Notes: generated by a model from the sequence alone, not told the origin. A stretch of DNA of 64,000 bases from VRUE01 sp963707965 (GCA_963707965.1 CAVPRR010000004.1:558001-622000); one strand, 5' to 3'; counted from the first letter of the stretch, positions 36,471-45,441 are shown. Program-made: numbers and translations.

Positions 36471-36518
36471 GGCCGCACCCAGGGCACCGCCCGGGCCCGC
36501 ACCCAGGGCACCGCCCGG
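36471..36518. repeat. Two tandem copies of a 24-base GC-rich unit
   Basis: Units 36471-36494 and 36495-36518 differ at one base near their start (GGCC versus GCCC). A partial third unit precedes them. The repeat sits in the 147-base divergent region between the O-methyltransferase and the cupin. Confidence 0.85.
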
Positions 36519-36563
36519 GCCGGATCGAGAGCAGCGCGCGGGCACGCGGGAGTATGTGGCCTC

Positions 36564-37052
36564 ATGCCAGCGAACGTGTTCGATGACGAGTGGGACGTCG
36601 AGCAGTCTCAGCCCGGTTTCACCTGGAAGAGACTGCGGCTGGGTGCCCGTCTGGGCTCTGAGAAGCTCGGCGCGAGCGTGTACGAGCTGCCGCCGGGAGA
36701 GCGGTCCTTCCCGTACCACCTGCATAACGCCAATGAGGAGCTGCTCGTGGTGTTGGAGGGTGAGGTGAACCTGCGGGGCAGGGATGGAGAGGAAACGCTG
36801 CAGCGTGGCGACGCTGTCGTCTTTCCCGTCGGTAAGGACGGCGCGCACCAGGTCATCAACCGCTCGGATGAGACCGCGCGATTCATCGTCGTCTCGACCA
36901 TGATCGAGCCCGACATAACCGAGTTCCCCGACACGGGCAAGGTTGGCCTCTTCGCCGGCTCACCGCCGGGCGGGCAGGCACCACGGACGCTCACGGCATT
37001 TCTCAGGGGAGACGCCGAGGCCGGCTACTTCGACGGCGAGCCGACCGAGTAG
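36564..37052 (+). CDS. Cupin-domain protein
   Basis: 162 residues, one double-stranded beta-helix. Motif 1 has YHLHNANEELLVVLEGEVNL (His52, His54, Glu59) and motif 2 GDAVVFPVGKDGAHQVIN (His95), a full metal site. The N-terminus FDDEWDVEQSQPGFTWKRLRLG is typical of bacterial single-cupin proteins of unknown substrate. Its 3' end overlaps that of the converging hydrolase by 28 bases. Confidence 0.85.
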   Translation: MPANVFDDEWDVEQSQPGFTWKRLRLGARLGSEKLGASVYELPPGERSFPYHLHNANEELLVVLEGEVNLRGRDGEETLQRGDAVVFPVGKDGAHQVINRSDETARFIVVSTMIEPDITEFPDTGKVGLFAGSPPGGQAPRTLTAFLRGDAEAGYFDGEPTE

Positions 37053-38233
37053 CTCTCGCGCCGGCGCCCGGGGGCGGTCGCGGCTCCTGTCCGGGCGAGA
37101 AAGGCCGCAAGCCGCCGTTCGTACAGCTTTGGATCGACATTCCAGGACTCGGTGTGTCCGGCCCGGGGCACGCGGTGGTAGCTGACCCAGCGCGGCAGCT
37201 CGGCCGCGAAGGAGTCGCTGCCGGAGATCGGCACGACCTTGTCCTCGGTGCCGTGGAAGAGCAGGATGGGCAGGTGGAAGTCCTGCGGGTGCTGCACCGC
37301 ATCGAGGCTTCCCCAGTCCGCGTCGATCCGCGCCCCGATCATCCACTCGACAGGGATGGCTGTGAATGACGGCAAACCCATCTCGGTGGCGTTGAAGGAG
37401 ATGGTCGACTTCCAGTTGAGGACCGGTGCGTCGAGAACGAGACCGGAGACGCGCCCGGCAAGCGGCGAGCGCTCCATGAACTGCGTGACGATCGCGCCGC
37501 CCATCGAATAGCCGATCAGAATGAGCCGCTGCGCTTCGTGAGCGAGGGCGTAGCGGGCGGCCGCCGCAAGGTCGCGCCACTCGGTGAGGCCCATGTGGTG
37601 CAGGCCATCGGGGCTCGACGGGGCGCCGAGGTCCTCGCGGTAGGTGATCAGGAGAGACGGCAGGCCAGCCCGCTGCAGCGCCGGGGCGATGCGCAGGCCG
37701 ACCTGCGGATCGTCGTTGATTCCGTGCACGACGATCGCCCACGTGTCGGAGCGGCCCCCAACCCGCCAGGCGGGCATCGGCCCGAGTTCGTCGGGGATTC
37801 CCACCGTGGTCGACGGCAGGCCGAGGGCCGTGCGTGGACTTCCCGCATAGACGTGTGGGTCCACGGCGACCTTCATTCCGGGCACCAGGTAGCCATCCAC
37901 ATCTCGCAGCTGCCGCGTCACCCGATCGTCGTCGCTGCTGAGCACGTCGCCGACGATCGCCCGGCCGCCCTGCCATTCGATCCCATACACGCCGGGGCGC
38001 AGCGTGTCTTCGGAGCGCGACAGGACGATTCGGGCGGGGGAGACGTCCTCGACGGTGATGTCGGCTGGCCAATCCGAGTGATCGGGTACGACCACGGCCG
38101 AGGAGAAGTGCCAGCTCAGCGCCGCACCTGTGCCGAGGATGACGAGGAGCGCGATCCCAGCGACGAGTAGCCACCGCCAATGCCGGCGCGGCCATGACCG
38201 GGTTTCCGTTGCTGTCGAGGCGGTGTCGCTCAA
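37025..38233 (-). CDS. Membrane-anchored alpha/beta hydrolase
   Basis: 402 residues. A single membrane segment (about 20-42, WLLVAGIALLVILGTGAAL) puts the rest outside the cell. The hydrolase fold begins near residue 165 (WAIVVHGINDD, oxyanion region). The triad is Ser243 (IGYSMGGA), Asp331 (FHGTEDKVV) and His360 (AGHTESW). Residues 45-160 form an extra beta-rich domain of unknown role. The substrate could be an ester or a cell-envelope lipid. Confidence 0.85.
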   Translation of the reverse strand: MSDTASTATETRSWPRRHWRWLLVAGIALLVILGTGAALSWHFSSAVVVPDHSDWPADITVEDVSPARIVLSRSEDTLRPGVYGIEWQGGRAIVGDVLSSDDDRVTRQLRDVDGYLVPGMKVAVDPHVYAGSPRTALGLPSTTVGIPDELGPMPAWRVGGRSDTWAIVVHGINDDPQVGLRIAPALQRAGLPSLLITYREDLGAPSSPDGLHHMGLTEWRDLAAAARYALAHEAQRLILIGYSMGGAIVTQFMERSPLAGRVSGLVLDAPVLNWKSTISFNATEMGLPSFTAIPVEWMIGARIDADWGSLDAVQHPQDFHLPILLFHGTEDKVVPISGSDSFAAELPRWVSYHRVPRAGHTESWNVDPKLYERRLAAFLARTGAATAPGRRRESYSVGSPSK

Positions 38234-38311
38234 GGGTCGCCCAGCCTAACCGCGAGGGTCGTCAGTCAGCGAGACGGCGAAGGCAGTCAGTCAAGGAGCT
38301 AGCGAAGGCAG

Positions 38312-39016
38312 TCAGTCAAGGAGCCAGGCGAAGTCCTGCCGGAACCGGTTCTTGGCTCCCGACTCGACGATCTCGCCGTGGCCCGGAAGGATCCGGTCGA
38401 AGTCCCACTCGAGGATGCGCTCGACCGAACGCCGCGCGGCCTGACGGCCGCGAATCCCAAGCCGGAACGCCACCGTCGGCCCGAGCCGCCTTCGCATCCG
38501 CGGGCCCCACGCCAGAAGGCGGGTCACGAGCGGCCAGTCCGGGCCGATGTTGAAGCACAGGTCCCCCGCGATCAGCGTCCGCGTCTTGCGGTGGAAGAAC
38601 TCGATCTCGTTGAGGACCCGTCCCGCGACGCGGTGGCCCTCGAAGGGCTTTTGGTCGAGCTCGTCGCTCCACGCGGGCTCGGGCGATGCTCCCAGCTCGC
38701 CGTCGAAGCGCAGATCCGGGTGCTTGCGCTCGAGGCCCGGGACGCCAAACAACCTCGCCTGCGGGTAGGCCTCCCGGTACTGCTCCATATGGAGGTGGCC
38801 ATGCAGAATGCTGGCCGGTACGACGAAGCTCACCTCGCCGAGGTCGTCCAGCTCGTCGCGCACCTGATGACTCAGCTCGACCGGTGAGTGGACGAGCAGC
38901 CGATCGCCCGACAACTGGACGACCGCCATCCTTCGCCCCATCTCGAAGCCTGCGTAGCGAAGCGGCTGCTCGGCGACCCAGAGGTGAGCCGCAATCTGGC
39001 GCAGCACGCCCGCCAT
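38312..39016 (-). CDS. DUF4336 / metallo-beta-lactamase-like protein
   Basis: 234 residues. The fold resembles a metallo-beta-lactamase: RMAVVQLSGDRLLVHSPVEL, FVVPASILHGHLHMEQYREAYPQA, TLIAGDLCFNIGPDWP and ILPGHGEIVESG, but the canonical HxHxDH is reduced to HGHLHM. This matches DUF4336 proteins, function unknown. The start (MAGVLRQIAAHLWVAEQPLRYAG) is the usual one. It follows the GNAT gene by four bases on the same strand. Confidence 0.75.
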   Translation of the reverse strand: MAGVLRQIAAHLWVAEQPLRYAGFEMGRRMAVVQLSGDRLLVHSPVELSHQVRDELDDLGEVSFVVPASILHGHLHMEQYREAYPQARLFGVPGLERKHPDLRFDGELGASPEPAWSDELDQKPFEGHRVAGRVLNEIEFFHRKTRTLIAGDLCFNIGPDWPLVTRLLAWGPRMRRRLGPTVAFRLGIRGRQAARRSVERILEWDFDRILPGHGEIVESGAKNRFRQDFAWLLD

Positions 39017-39020
39017 CCGG

Positions 39021-39458
39021 TCAATCGACCAGCAGGCGAACGAACCTGCTCCGCTCGGACTGCCGCTCGTAACCGGCCGCCTGCCAGAGAGCCATTGCGG
39101 CATGCTCGTCGCTGGCGACGATCGCCGTCAGCCTGATGACGCCAAGCGCCCTCAACCTGTCTTCGCCGGCTCCGATCAGCGCTCTGGCGATGCCCTGGCG
39201 GCGCCACGTTGGGTGGACCGCGAGCCGGTAGAAGCTGCCGCGCCAGCCGTCCCAGCCGACGATCAGCGATCCAACGGTCTCCTCATCGACGGACGCAACG
39301 AGCAATGACTCGGGGTCCTTGTCCAGCAGCCCGACGAGAGCCGCCTCGGAGTCTGTTGCAGTCGGGAGGCTTCCGGCGGCGCGCCACAGCTCGAGCACCG
39401 ACGCCACGTCGGCCACGGTGCCGCTGCGGATCGTCACCTGGCTCAAGTGCCGACTCAT
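39021..39458 (-). CDS. GNAT acetyltransferase
   Basis: 145 residues, single GNAT domain. Motif A with the acetyl-CoA pyrophosphate loop is RLAVHPTWRRQGIARALI; motif B ends ALWQAAGYERQ. TIRSGTVADVASVLELWRAAG is the opening beta-alpha unit. The substrate is unknown. It is the first of a minus-strand pair with the DUF4336 gene and is divergent from a second GNAT gene. Confidence 0.85.
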   Translation of the reverse strand: MSRHLSQVTIRSGTVADVASVLELWRAAGSLPTATDSEAALVGLLDKDPESLLVASVDEETVGSLIVGWDGWRGSFYRLAVHPTWRRQGIARALIGAGEDRLRALGVIRLTAIVASDEHAAMALWQAAGYERQSERSRFVRLLVD

Positions 39459-39568
39459 AGCACAGGAGGCGTCCAGCACGGGAGGTGTACGCCGCTCTGT
39501 CGATCAGCCCTGGCCCGCAACGTTGACAAGATGCTCGCCATGCAGCGGTGGACGGCGGGGAGAGCCAG

Positions 39569-40093
39569 GTGACGGGAGACGTGTCGGACGCCAGCCCCGA
39601 TGCCGGTGCGCGAATCCGTCCGGCGGTCAGAGACGACGCGGCACTTCTGTTTGGCCTGATCTGCGAGCTTGCCGAGTACGAGAAGCTCACCGGCGCAGTC
39701 AAGGGTGACGCGGATCTGCTCGCCGGAGCGCTGTTCGACGACGGGGTGGCGGAGGCTGTCATTGCGGAAGTCGACGAGAGGGCGGTCGGCTACGGGATCT
39801 TCTTCGCCACCTTTTCCAGCTTCGAGTGCCGGCCGGGCCTGTGGGTTGAGGACCTCTTCGTCAAGCCGCAGCAGCGCGGCCGCGGAATTGGCCGCGATCT
39901 CCTCGCGCACATCGCGGGAGTCGCCCTCGAGCGCAGGTGCGTCCGCCTCGAGTGGTCCGCGCTCGATTGGAACGAGCTCGCGCTGGGCTTCTATGACGAG
40001 CTAGGGGCGTCCCGGCTGGATCAGTGGCGGATACTGCGCCTGGAGGGCGACGCGCTGCGCCGGCTTGGCGGCGGCCCGCAGCACCAGGGCTAG
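39569..40093 (+). CDS. GNAT acetyltransferase (diamine acetyltransferase-like)
   Basis: 174 residues. GARIRPAVRDDAALLFGLICELAEYEKL and LWVEDLFVKPQQRGRGIGRDLL are close to spermidine/diamine N-acetyltransferases, as is ALDWNELALGFYDELGA. GTG 39569 is preceded by GGGGAG; GTG 39548 is an alternative. A ten-codon frame starting at ATG 39540 ends on a TGA that overlaps this GTG. Confidence 0.83.
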   Translation: MTGDVSDASPDAGARIRPAVRDDAALLFGLICELAEYEKLTGAVKGDADLLAGALFDDGVAEAVIAEVDERAVGYGIFFATFSSFECRPGLWVEDLFVKPQQRGRGIGRDLLAHIAGVALERRCVRLEWSALDWNELALGFYDELGASRLDQWRILRLEGDALRRLGGGPQHQG

Positions 40094-40136
40094 GCGTCCC
40101 AAATGCGTCCGTTTCGACGCCTGACAAGATGCCGCT

Positions 40137-40505
40137 ATGCGCTGGGAGACGGCAGAGGTCAGCCGCATCGGTGGGCTCGAGTCCCAACTGCTCGAGATGG
40201 GGGAGATGGTCTGCGCTCGGCACCTGATTTCGGCGGGTTTCGACTCGGCGCCGCTCTATCGCGGCCTGCCGGATGACATGTGTCCCTGCGAGCACTGGTG
40301 CTACCTCGTCAGGGGTCGACTGAGGTATCGATTCGCCGACGGCGGGGAGGAGCTTGCTGTCGGGGCGGGCGAGGCCTTCCACCTCCGGGGCGGCCATCTC
40401 GCCGATGCGCTGGAGGACTCCGAGCTGATCGAGTTCACCGCCGCCGAGGCCCACCGCCGCAAGGCCGAGCACATTGCAGGTGGGCCGGGTGAGAGAGGTG
40501 AGTGA
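40137..40505 (+). CDS. Small cupin-like protein
   Basis: 122 residues. A single beta-barrel with CPCEHWCYLVRGRLRYRFADGG, LAVGAGEAFHLRGGHLADAL and ELIEFTAAEAHRR fits the cupin fold; the metal set is not complete in the usual order, and three Cys (CPCEHWC) cluster in the first motif. The preceding gene context shares the phrase TGACAAGATGC 13-15 bases before both this ATG and the ATG at 39540. Its end overlaps the OsmC gene by eight bases. Function unknown. Confidence 0.7.
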   Translation: MRWETAEVSRIGGLESQLLEMGEMVCARHLISAGFDSAPLYRGLPDDMCPCEHWCYLVRGRLRYRFADGGEELAVGAGEAFHLRGGHLADALEDSELIEFTAAEAHRRKAEHIAGGPGERGE

Positions 40506-40923
40506 GGCGGGGGGAAGCATCCACCGCGCGCATGTGAGGTGGGATGCCGATGAGGGCGATGAGCGCGCCCACACGATCGAGCTCGCCGGCCAGACGCTTT
40601 CCGGCTCCAGCGCGGCGGAGTTCGGAGGCGACCCCGAGAAGGCCGACCCCGAGGAGATGCTTGTCGCCTCGCTGTCCAGCTGTCACATGCTCTGGTTCCT
40701 GGCTCTGGCCAGAGCTGAACGGGTTCGGGTGACCTCATACGAGGACAGCGCGGAGGGAACGATGGACGGCACCAGGTTCACCAGCGTGGTGCTGCGCCCC
40801 CGCGTCGCCTTCGATCGCGACCTTGACGACGCCCAGGTCGAGTCGCTGCACCACCGCGCGCACGAGCGCTGCTTCATCGCCAACAGCGTCAGCTGCCCGG
40901 TCACCGTCGAGCCCCAGGTATGA
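40498..40923 (+). CDS. OsmC/Ohr-family peroxidase-like protein
   Basis: 141 residues. It has the two redox Cys of the family: Cys62 in LVASLSSCHMLWFLALA and Cys133 in NSVSCPVTV. The pattern ADPEEMLVASLSSCH is diagnostic of OsmC-like proteins, which reduce organic hydroperoxides. GTG 40498 is preferred (GAGAGAG just upstream); GTG 40489 and TTG 40474 are alternatives. It overlaps the next gene by four bases. Confidence 0.87.
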   Translation: MSEAGGSIHRAHVRWDADEGDERAHTIELAGQTLSGSSAAEFGGDPEKADPEEMLVASLSSCHMLWFLALARAERVRVTSYEDSAEGTMDGTRFTSVVLRPRVAFDRDLDDAQVESLHHRAHERCFIANSVSCPVTVEPQV

Positions 40924-41450
40924 GCGAGTGCGCCAGCAGCGACGAGCCGATCCGCGTCGTGGTGTACGACCCTCGTTGGCCGGAGCTCTTCGCCGAGGAG
41001 GCCGCACTCCTGGATGAGGCGATTGGGCCCTGGATCGTCGGCGGCATCCACCACGTCGGCAGCACCGCGGTGCCCGGCCTCGATGCCAAGCCGATCGTCG
41101 ACATCCTCGCCGGGGTTCGCTCCCTCGAGGAGTCCGGGGCGTGCTTCGAGCCGCTCGCGCGACTCGACTACGTGTATGCGCCGTACCTTCACGACGAGAT
41201 GCACTGGTTCTGCAAGCCGCACCCCAGCCGGCGCACGCACCACCTGCACCTCGTTCCAACCGGATCCAAGCGCTACCGCGACGAGTTGGCATTCCGCGAC
41301 TGCCTTCGCGCCGACCCCAAGATCGCAAACGAATACGCGGCCCTCAAGCGCAGCCTCGCCGATCGCTTCGAGGACGACCGCGAGGCCTACACCGATGCCA
41401 AGGGCGATTTCATTGGTGCGGTCCTCGCACAGGCCACGCGCAGCGCATGA
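40920..41450 (+). CDS. GrpB/UPF0157 family protein (nucleotidyltransferase fold)
   Basis: 176 residues. The core HHVGSTAVPGLDAKPIVDIL is the degenerate nucleotidyltransferase motif of the GrpB family; DEMHWFCKPHPSRRTHHLHL and FRDCLRADPKIANEYAALKR are also typical. Members occur with dephospho-CoA kinase in some species, but here it is free-standing. The exact reaction is unknown. ATGA overlap with the OsmC-like gene suggests a three-gene operon with the cupin. Confidence 0.85.
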   Translation: MSECASSDEPIRVVVYDPRWPELFAEEAALLDEAIGPWIVGGIHHVGSTAVPGLDAKPIVDILAGVRSLEESGACFEPLARLDYVYAPYLHDEMHWFCKPHPSRRTHHLHLVPTGSKRYRDELAFRDCLRADPKIANEYAALKRSLADRFEDDREAYTDAKGDFIGAVLAQATRSA

Positions 41451-41478
41451 GCACGATCCGAGTTGCGCTGGCCTCGGG

Positions 41479-43713
41479 CTAGGAGCTTGCGGCTGCCTCG
41501 CCTGAGGTGGGAACCTCGCCGAGGATGCCCGCTCGGCCGTAGGCCCTCCGAAGCGCCTGGCTGTGCAGCTCCTGCCCGCCGCTCGCCGCCGCCCGCTGGA
41601 GCATCTGGACGAAGGCGAAGTCATGGGTGAAGACGATGACCTGCCGCCGCTGTGCTTCCTCGACGAGGCGCCTTGCCACGCGCTCGCATCGCTCGCGGTC
41701 GAGCAATGCAGCGGGGTCGTCCAAGACAATCGCGCTCCGGCCACGGCCAAAAGAGCTTTCGGCGAAGAAGAGAGCGAGCGCAACCGCTCTCTGCTCGCCC
41801 TCGCTCAGAACCGCCCCGACCTTCACGTCAGCTGAGCCCCTCAGGCCAAATTCGATCGCGGCTCGCCCGCCCTTTGCTTTCCCCGTGACGTCGATCTCTG
41901 CGGCCAGCAGGTCGAGAGCCGTGAGCTCCTCGATGATGGCGGTGCGCAAACGACCGGTGAGGACACCCTCCTGGAGCTTGCGCAGCTGAGTGCTGATCTT
42001 CACGGTCCTGAGCTCGACACCGGCCTTCTTGTAGCGGTCAATCTTCACCAGGCCGGCGATGTGCTCGGAGATCTCAGGCAGGATGGACGCAAGTTCCCTT
42101 CGCCCGCGCAGCTCGGCGCATCGGTCGATCAGCTCCTGCTGTGCAGCCTCGTCCCGAAGCCCGGCCTGGGTCTCCGCGGCCAGGAGTTGCTCGTTGGCGT
42201 AGGTTCGAATCCGCACGGTGGGCGGGATCCGCGGCCCCAGTTCCCGCTCCGCCGATGAGCTCTCCGCGAGACGTAGGGCAAGCTCGGCGCGCGCTGTGAG
42301 GGCGTCCACGGCCTCCTCGGCGGCTGTGGCGACCTCGTCGGGCGCCTCAGAGAGAGACACCTCGACGAGAGCGCCGATCACAGCAAGGTTTGGAAGCTCG
42401 TTCATCGCATGCGAGAGGTCCTTCGTGAGGGCGGCGATCTTCTCGCGAAGGTCGCTTTTCGCAAACTCCGCGAGCTTGGCCATGCGCGTGCGGGCCTCCT
42501 CGGTGAGGCTCTGCTGACAGAGCGGGCACGCCGTGTCGGGATCCTCGCCGGGGAAGGCACCGTCCTCGGCCTCAACGAAGCGCCTCGCCGCCTCCCACAT
42601 CTCTCGCCAGGGAGCCTGTCCGGTGCCGGGATAGGCCTGCCCAGAGAAGGCATCGGTCGCCAATGAGCGCTCGGCAGTCGTTGCCGCTTCGAGGCCCTTT
42701 CGCAGGTCCGCGATCGCCGCGATTCGCTCGTCGGTGACCTTCTCTGTGGCGCGCTCCAACTCATCCGCAACCTTTTCCGCGGCCTGCGCTCGCGCTCGCG
42801 CAGCCTTTTCCCACCGACGGCTGTCGTCGGACTGAAGCGCCATCAACGCCGCCTCGAGCTTCTTCATCTCAGCCCGCTCGTCATCGCCCAGCGCAGCACG
42901 TTTCTCCAGCTCGGCCAGGTCGGTCTCGGCCGTGATCGTCTCCAGGAGCTGGCCAGCCGGCGTTGTGGGCCTGATCTCTGCGGCGGGCAGCTCGTCCTGA
43001 AGCGCGGCGATCTGCTCCTTGAGGCGGACCTGCAGCGCTTCCTGTGTTTCCGCCAGCCGCCGCAGGAGCAGGAGCGACTCGGGGACATGCTCAATCACGC
43101 TTGGCTTCGACAGATACGTGGGGGCACGCGCGGCGTCGAAGATCGCCAGCCCGGACAGGACGCGGTCGGGCTCCTTCGCCAGGTCGACGGCGATCTCGCG
43201 CAGATCGTCGCCAACAGCAATCTGCACGAGCGCCGTTTGCGGTTTCCCGGCGGCACTTGCGTCAAAGGCGCTGCGCAGGACCTCGGCGCTGTCGGATGGC
43301 CGGCACAGTCGCCGCAGCAGGCGCCCGTAGCCGCTCTTTCCCGCGCCGGTGGCCCCGAAGACGACGTTGATCCCGGGCTCGAAGCGAAGGGTCTGCCCCT
43401 CCGCCAGCAGGTTGACGTTCTGGATGTCGCGGATCTCCCGCAGCTCCACCGGGCCGGTCTCGGCCTCCTCCGCGGGAAGGTCGGCTCGCTCGAGCGGCTC
43501 CGCGGTGGGCGCATCGGCTGCATCGAGCAGGATCCGCAGGACGTCGTCCTCGTCATCGTGGGCGAGCGGCCCCTTGGTGAGACGCCGAAGAAGATCGCGC
43601 TGCCACAGCGGCAGTTGCGTCGACCACTCGTGGATCTGCTCCTGCACTGACAGTGGGGCTTTCGTCTCAGGCTCGAGATCGAGGCTCGCCTGTGCGTCCC
43701 GCAACGCGCTCAC
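41479..43713 (-). CDS. RloC/Rad50-like AAA ATPase, possible defence protein
   Basis: 744 residues from a GTG start. A short N-terminal domain (25-65, IHEWSTQLPLWQRDLLRRL) precedes an SMC-like ATPase: Walker A GATGAGKS (120-127), coiled coil, zinc-hook CPLC (396-399), second coiled coil, signature LSEGEQ (636-641), Walker B AIVLDDPAALLD (661-672) and H-loop His697. This arrangement resembles AAA_13 proteins such as RloC, which guard against phage by cutting tRNA or sensing DNA ends. However, the ATPase head ends at the C-terminus and no nuclease or HEPN domain is visible. A four-helix membrane protein lies 80 bases upstream on the same strand. Confidence 0.82.
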   Translation of the reverse strand: MSALRDAQASLDLEPETKAPLSVQEQIHEWSTQLPLWQRDLLRRLTKGPLAHDDEDDVLRILLDAADAPTAEPLERADLPAEEAETGPVELREIRDIQNVNLLAEGQTLRFEPGINVVFGATGAGKSGYGRLLRRLCRPSDSAEVLRSAFDASAAGKPQTALVQIAVGDDLREIAVDLAKEPDRVLSGLAIFDAARAPTYLSKPSVIEHVPESLLLLRRLAETQEALQVRLKEQIAALQDELPAAEIRPTTPAGQLLETITAETDLAELEKRAALGDDERAEMKKLEAALMALQSDDSRRWEKAARARAQAAEKVADELERATEKVTDERIAAIADLRKGLEAATTAERSLATDAFSGQAYPGTGQAPWREMWEAARRFVEAEDGAFPGEDPDTACPLCQQSLTEEARTRMAKLAEFAKSDLREKIAALTKDLSHAMNELPNLAVIGALVEVSLSEAPDEVATAAEEAVDALTARAELALRLAESSSAERELGPRIPPTVRIRTYANEQLLAAETQAGLRDEAAQQELIDRCAELRGRRELASILPEISEHIAGLVKIDRYKKAGVELRTVKISTQLRKLQEGVLTGRLRTAIIEELTALDLLAAEIDVTGKAKGGRAAIEFGLRGSADVKVGAVLSEGEQRAVALALFFAESSFGRGRSAIVLDDPAALLDRERCERVARRLVEEAQRRQVIVFTHDFAFVQMLQRAAASGGQELHSQALRRAYGRAGILGEVPTSGEAAASS

Positions 43714-43793
43714 TCAACCAAGACGACGCGGCATGGGAGAGCGTCCCATGCTCGTACCTGCGGCGACGCGGAACTCGACGGCGCTTGCCAGGC

Positions 43794-44222
43794 TCAGAAG
43801 ATCTGCTTCTGGAGGAAGCCCGCCACCAGGATCAACCAGCCCCCGATCTCGGCGACGATCAAGGCGACCATGAAGGCGTGCATCCCGGCGATCGGGTCGT
43901 GGAACTGGTTGTCCGTATCACGCCGCCAGCCGTGCACTGCGTAGCCGCCGACCGCGGCAAAGAAGTAGAAGGCCATCGCGCCCGCGGCCAGCAGGTTCAC
44001 AAGCGTGCTCCAACCGCTCAGCTCAACGAACGTGGCAACGAGGAGCAGGGCGAAGCTGTAGAGCAGCGCCGCTCGGTGGGCAATGTCCACGTAGGGATGG
44101 GCGCGGCTCTCCTCGGACTCGAGGATTTGGCGGTACTTCCAGACGCCCAGCAGCAACGCCCAGAGGAACATCACAGCGGCCATGAGAAGCACGGCCTTGG
44201 TATCCGCTGCAATGGGGCTCAT
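43794..44222 (-). CDS. Four-helix membrane protein of unknown function
   Basis: 142 residues with hydrophobic segments at about 10-28, 50-66, 74-94 and 112-136. The cytoplasmic-looking HPYVDIAHRAALLYSFALLL and the loop AVHGWRRDTDNQFHDP recur, to my recollection, in actinobacterial membrane proteins with no assigned role. It lies upstream of the RloC-like ATPase on the same strand with an 80-base gap, so the two could be cotranscribed. Confidence 0.72.
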   Translation of the reverse strand: MSPIAADTKAVLLMAAVMFLWALLLGVWKYRQILESEESRAHPYVDIAHRAALLYSFALLLVATFVELSGWSTLVNLLAAGAMAFYFFAAVGGYAVHGWRRDTDNQFHDPIAGMHAFMVALIVAEIGGWLILVAGFLQKQIF

Positions 44223-44404
44223 GTGTTCACCGAAGGGGCCGTCTGGCCCATCGCCTCAACTGCCCCCTCGCCTCAGCTGCCCCGGTACGGGATGTCACCT
44301 CGAACCCTCTCGGTGCCGTCATGTTGACCTCAGGTGCCGAGGCCACGCCGGCAGTGCTCAGCTCGCCAGAAGGTGACCACCGTCTCCAAGCAACGAACTC
44401 GATA

Positions 44405-45064
44405 ATGGAAGGCATGCCTGGAGAGGAGTGGACGCCGACCAGCAGAAAGTGCAGTCGCTATCTCGGTCGCGCGGATGAGTTCCCGCACCGCGCAGAGGGG
44501 GAGGGCGTTCTGCGCGAGCAGGTCCCCCGCGGACGCCCGTCGCATCCTTGACCTCGGCACGGGCGACGGCCGCCTGCTCGCTCTTCTCGAGGCTGACCGT
44601 CCCGGAGCTGATCGGTGTGGGTTTGGACTTCTCCGAGCTGATGCTCGCGGAGGCAGGCAAGCGCTTCTCCAATGACGAGCGCATCGAGCTCGTCGAGCAT
44701 GACCTCTCGGACCCGCTGCCCACCTTTGGGCGCTTCGATGCCGTCGTTTCGTCGTTTGCCATCCACCATCTCAAGCACGAGCGGAAGCGCTCGCTCTACG
44801 GCGAAATCTTCGATCTGCTCGAACCCGGCGGGAGTCTTCGCGAACTTCGAGCATGTGGCGTCGCCAACCCATCGTCTCCACGTTGCCTTCTTCGCGGCGA
44901 TTGTCGAGCCACTTGAGAACGAGGACCCGTCCGACCGCCTGCTCGATGTCGAGACACAGCTCGGGTGGCTGCGCGAAATCGGCTTCGGCGACGTCGACTG
45001 CTACTGGAAGTGGCTTGAGATGGCGCTTCTCATCGGCGTCCGGCCGGCCGAGCCGCCTCGCTAG
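44405..45064 (+). pseudogene. Class I methyltransferase broken by at least three frameshifts
   Basis: Four fragments in changing frames join into one methyltransferase. Frame A (from ATG 44405) reads YLGRADEFPHRAEGEGVLREQV. Frame B (from ~44538) reads ARRILDLGTGDGRLLALLEAD, the SAM motif. Frame C (from ~44606) reads IGVGLDFSELMLAEAGKRFS and VVSSFAIHHLKHERKRSLYG. Frame D (from ~44830) reads GVFANFEHVASPTHRLHVAF and LLDVETQLGWLREIGFGDVD to the stop. The order is that of an intact gene, so only the frame is lost. Three independent indels make a sequencing error less likely than for a single one. It is probably not expressed. Confidence 0.82.
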
Positions 45065-45195
45065 CTGCCAAGCCGCGCCACCTGCGCTACAGGCAGATTG
45101 AGGCGGTGGCCTAGCTGGCGATTGTGACTGTCAGGCGCCGCACGATCCAGAATCCGGCCCGCCCGCTGTCTGCGGTCAGGCGTGCCAGGCGCTGC

Positions 45196-45441
45196 TCAGC
45201 CGTCGCCTTGTTTGAACCAAGTTGCCCGGTCCACCACGTTGTACTCCGGGACATCGGTCTGCTGGCTGCTGCCGTCTTCGGGTTTGACGGTGTAGAGCCA
45301 CGTGGCCTTCGGGGGTTCGCCCATGACACTTGGAGCCAATCCCCGCTCGACGGCCGTGATCTCGCCGGGGAGGCCCTGGTCGACCAGGACCGCCTGGCCG
45401 ATCTCGAAGTGTGGTGGTTCAACACCGCTCATCTCTTCCAT
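45196..45441 (-). CDS. Small hypothetical protein
   Basis: 81 residues with no recognised domain. FEIGQAVLVDQGLPGEITAVERG looks like a small SH3-type barrel start, and ATWLYTVKPEDGSS and VPEYNVVDRATW suggest more strands. Two in-frame ATGs lie at the start (MEEMSG). It has no close operon partner; the methyltransferase pseudogene ends 131 bases away on the opposite strand. Confidence 0.5.
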   Translation of the reverse strand: MEEMSGVEPPHFEIGQAVLVDQGLPGEITAVERGLAPSVMGEPPKATWLYTVKPEDGSSQQTDVPEYNVVDRATWFKQGDG

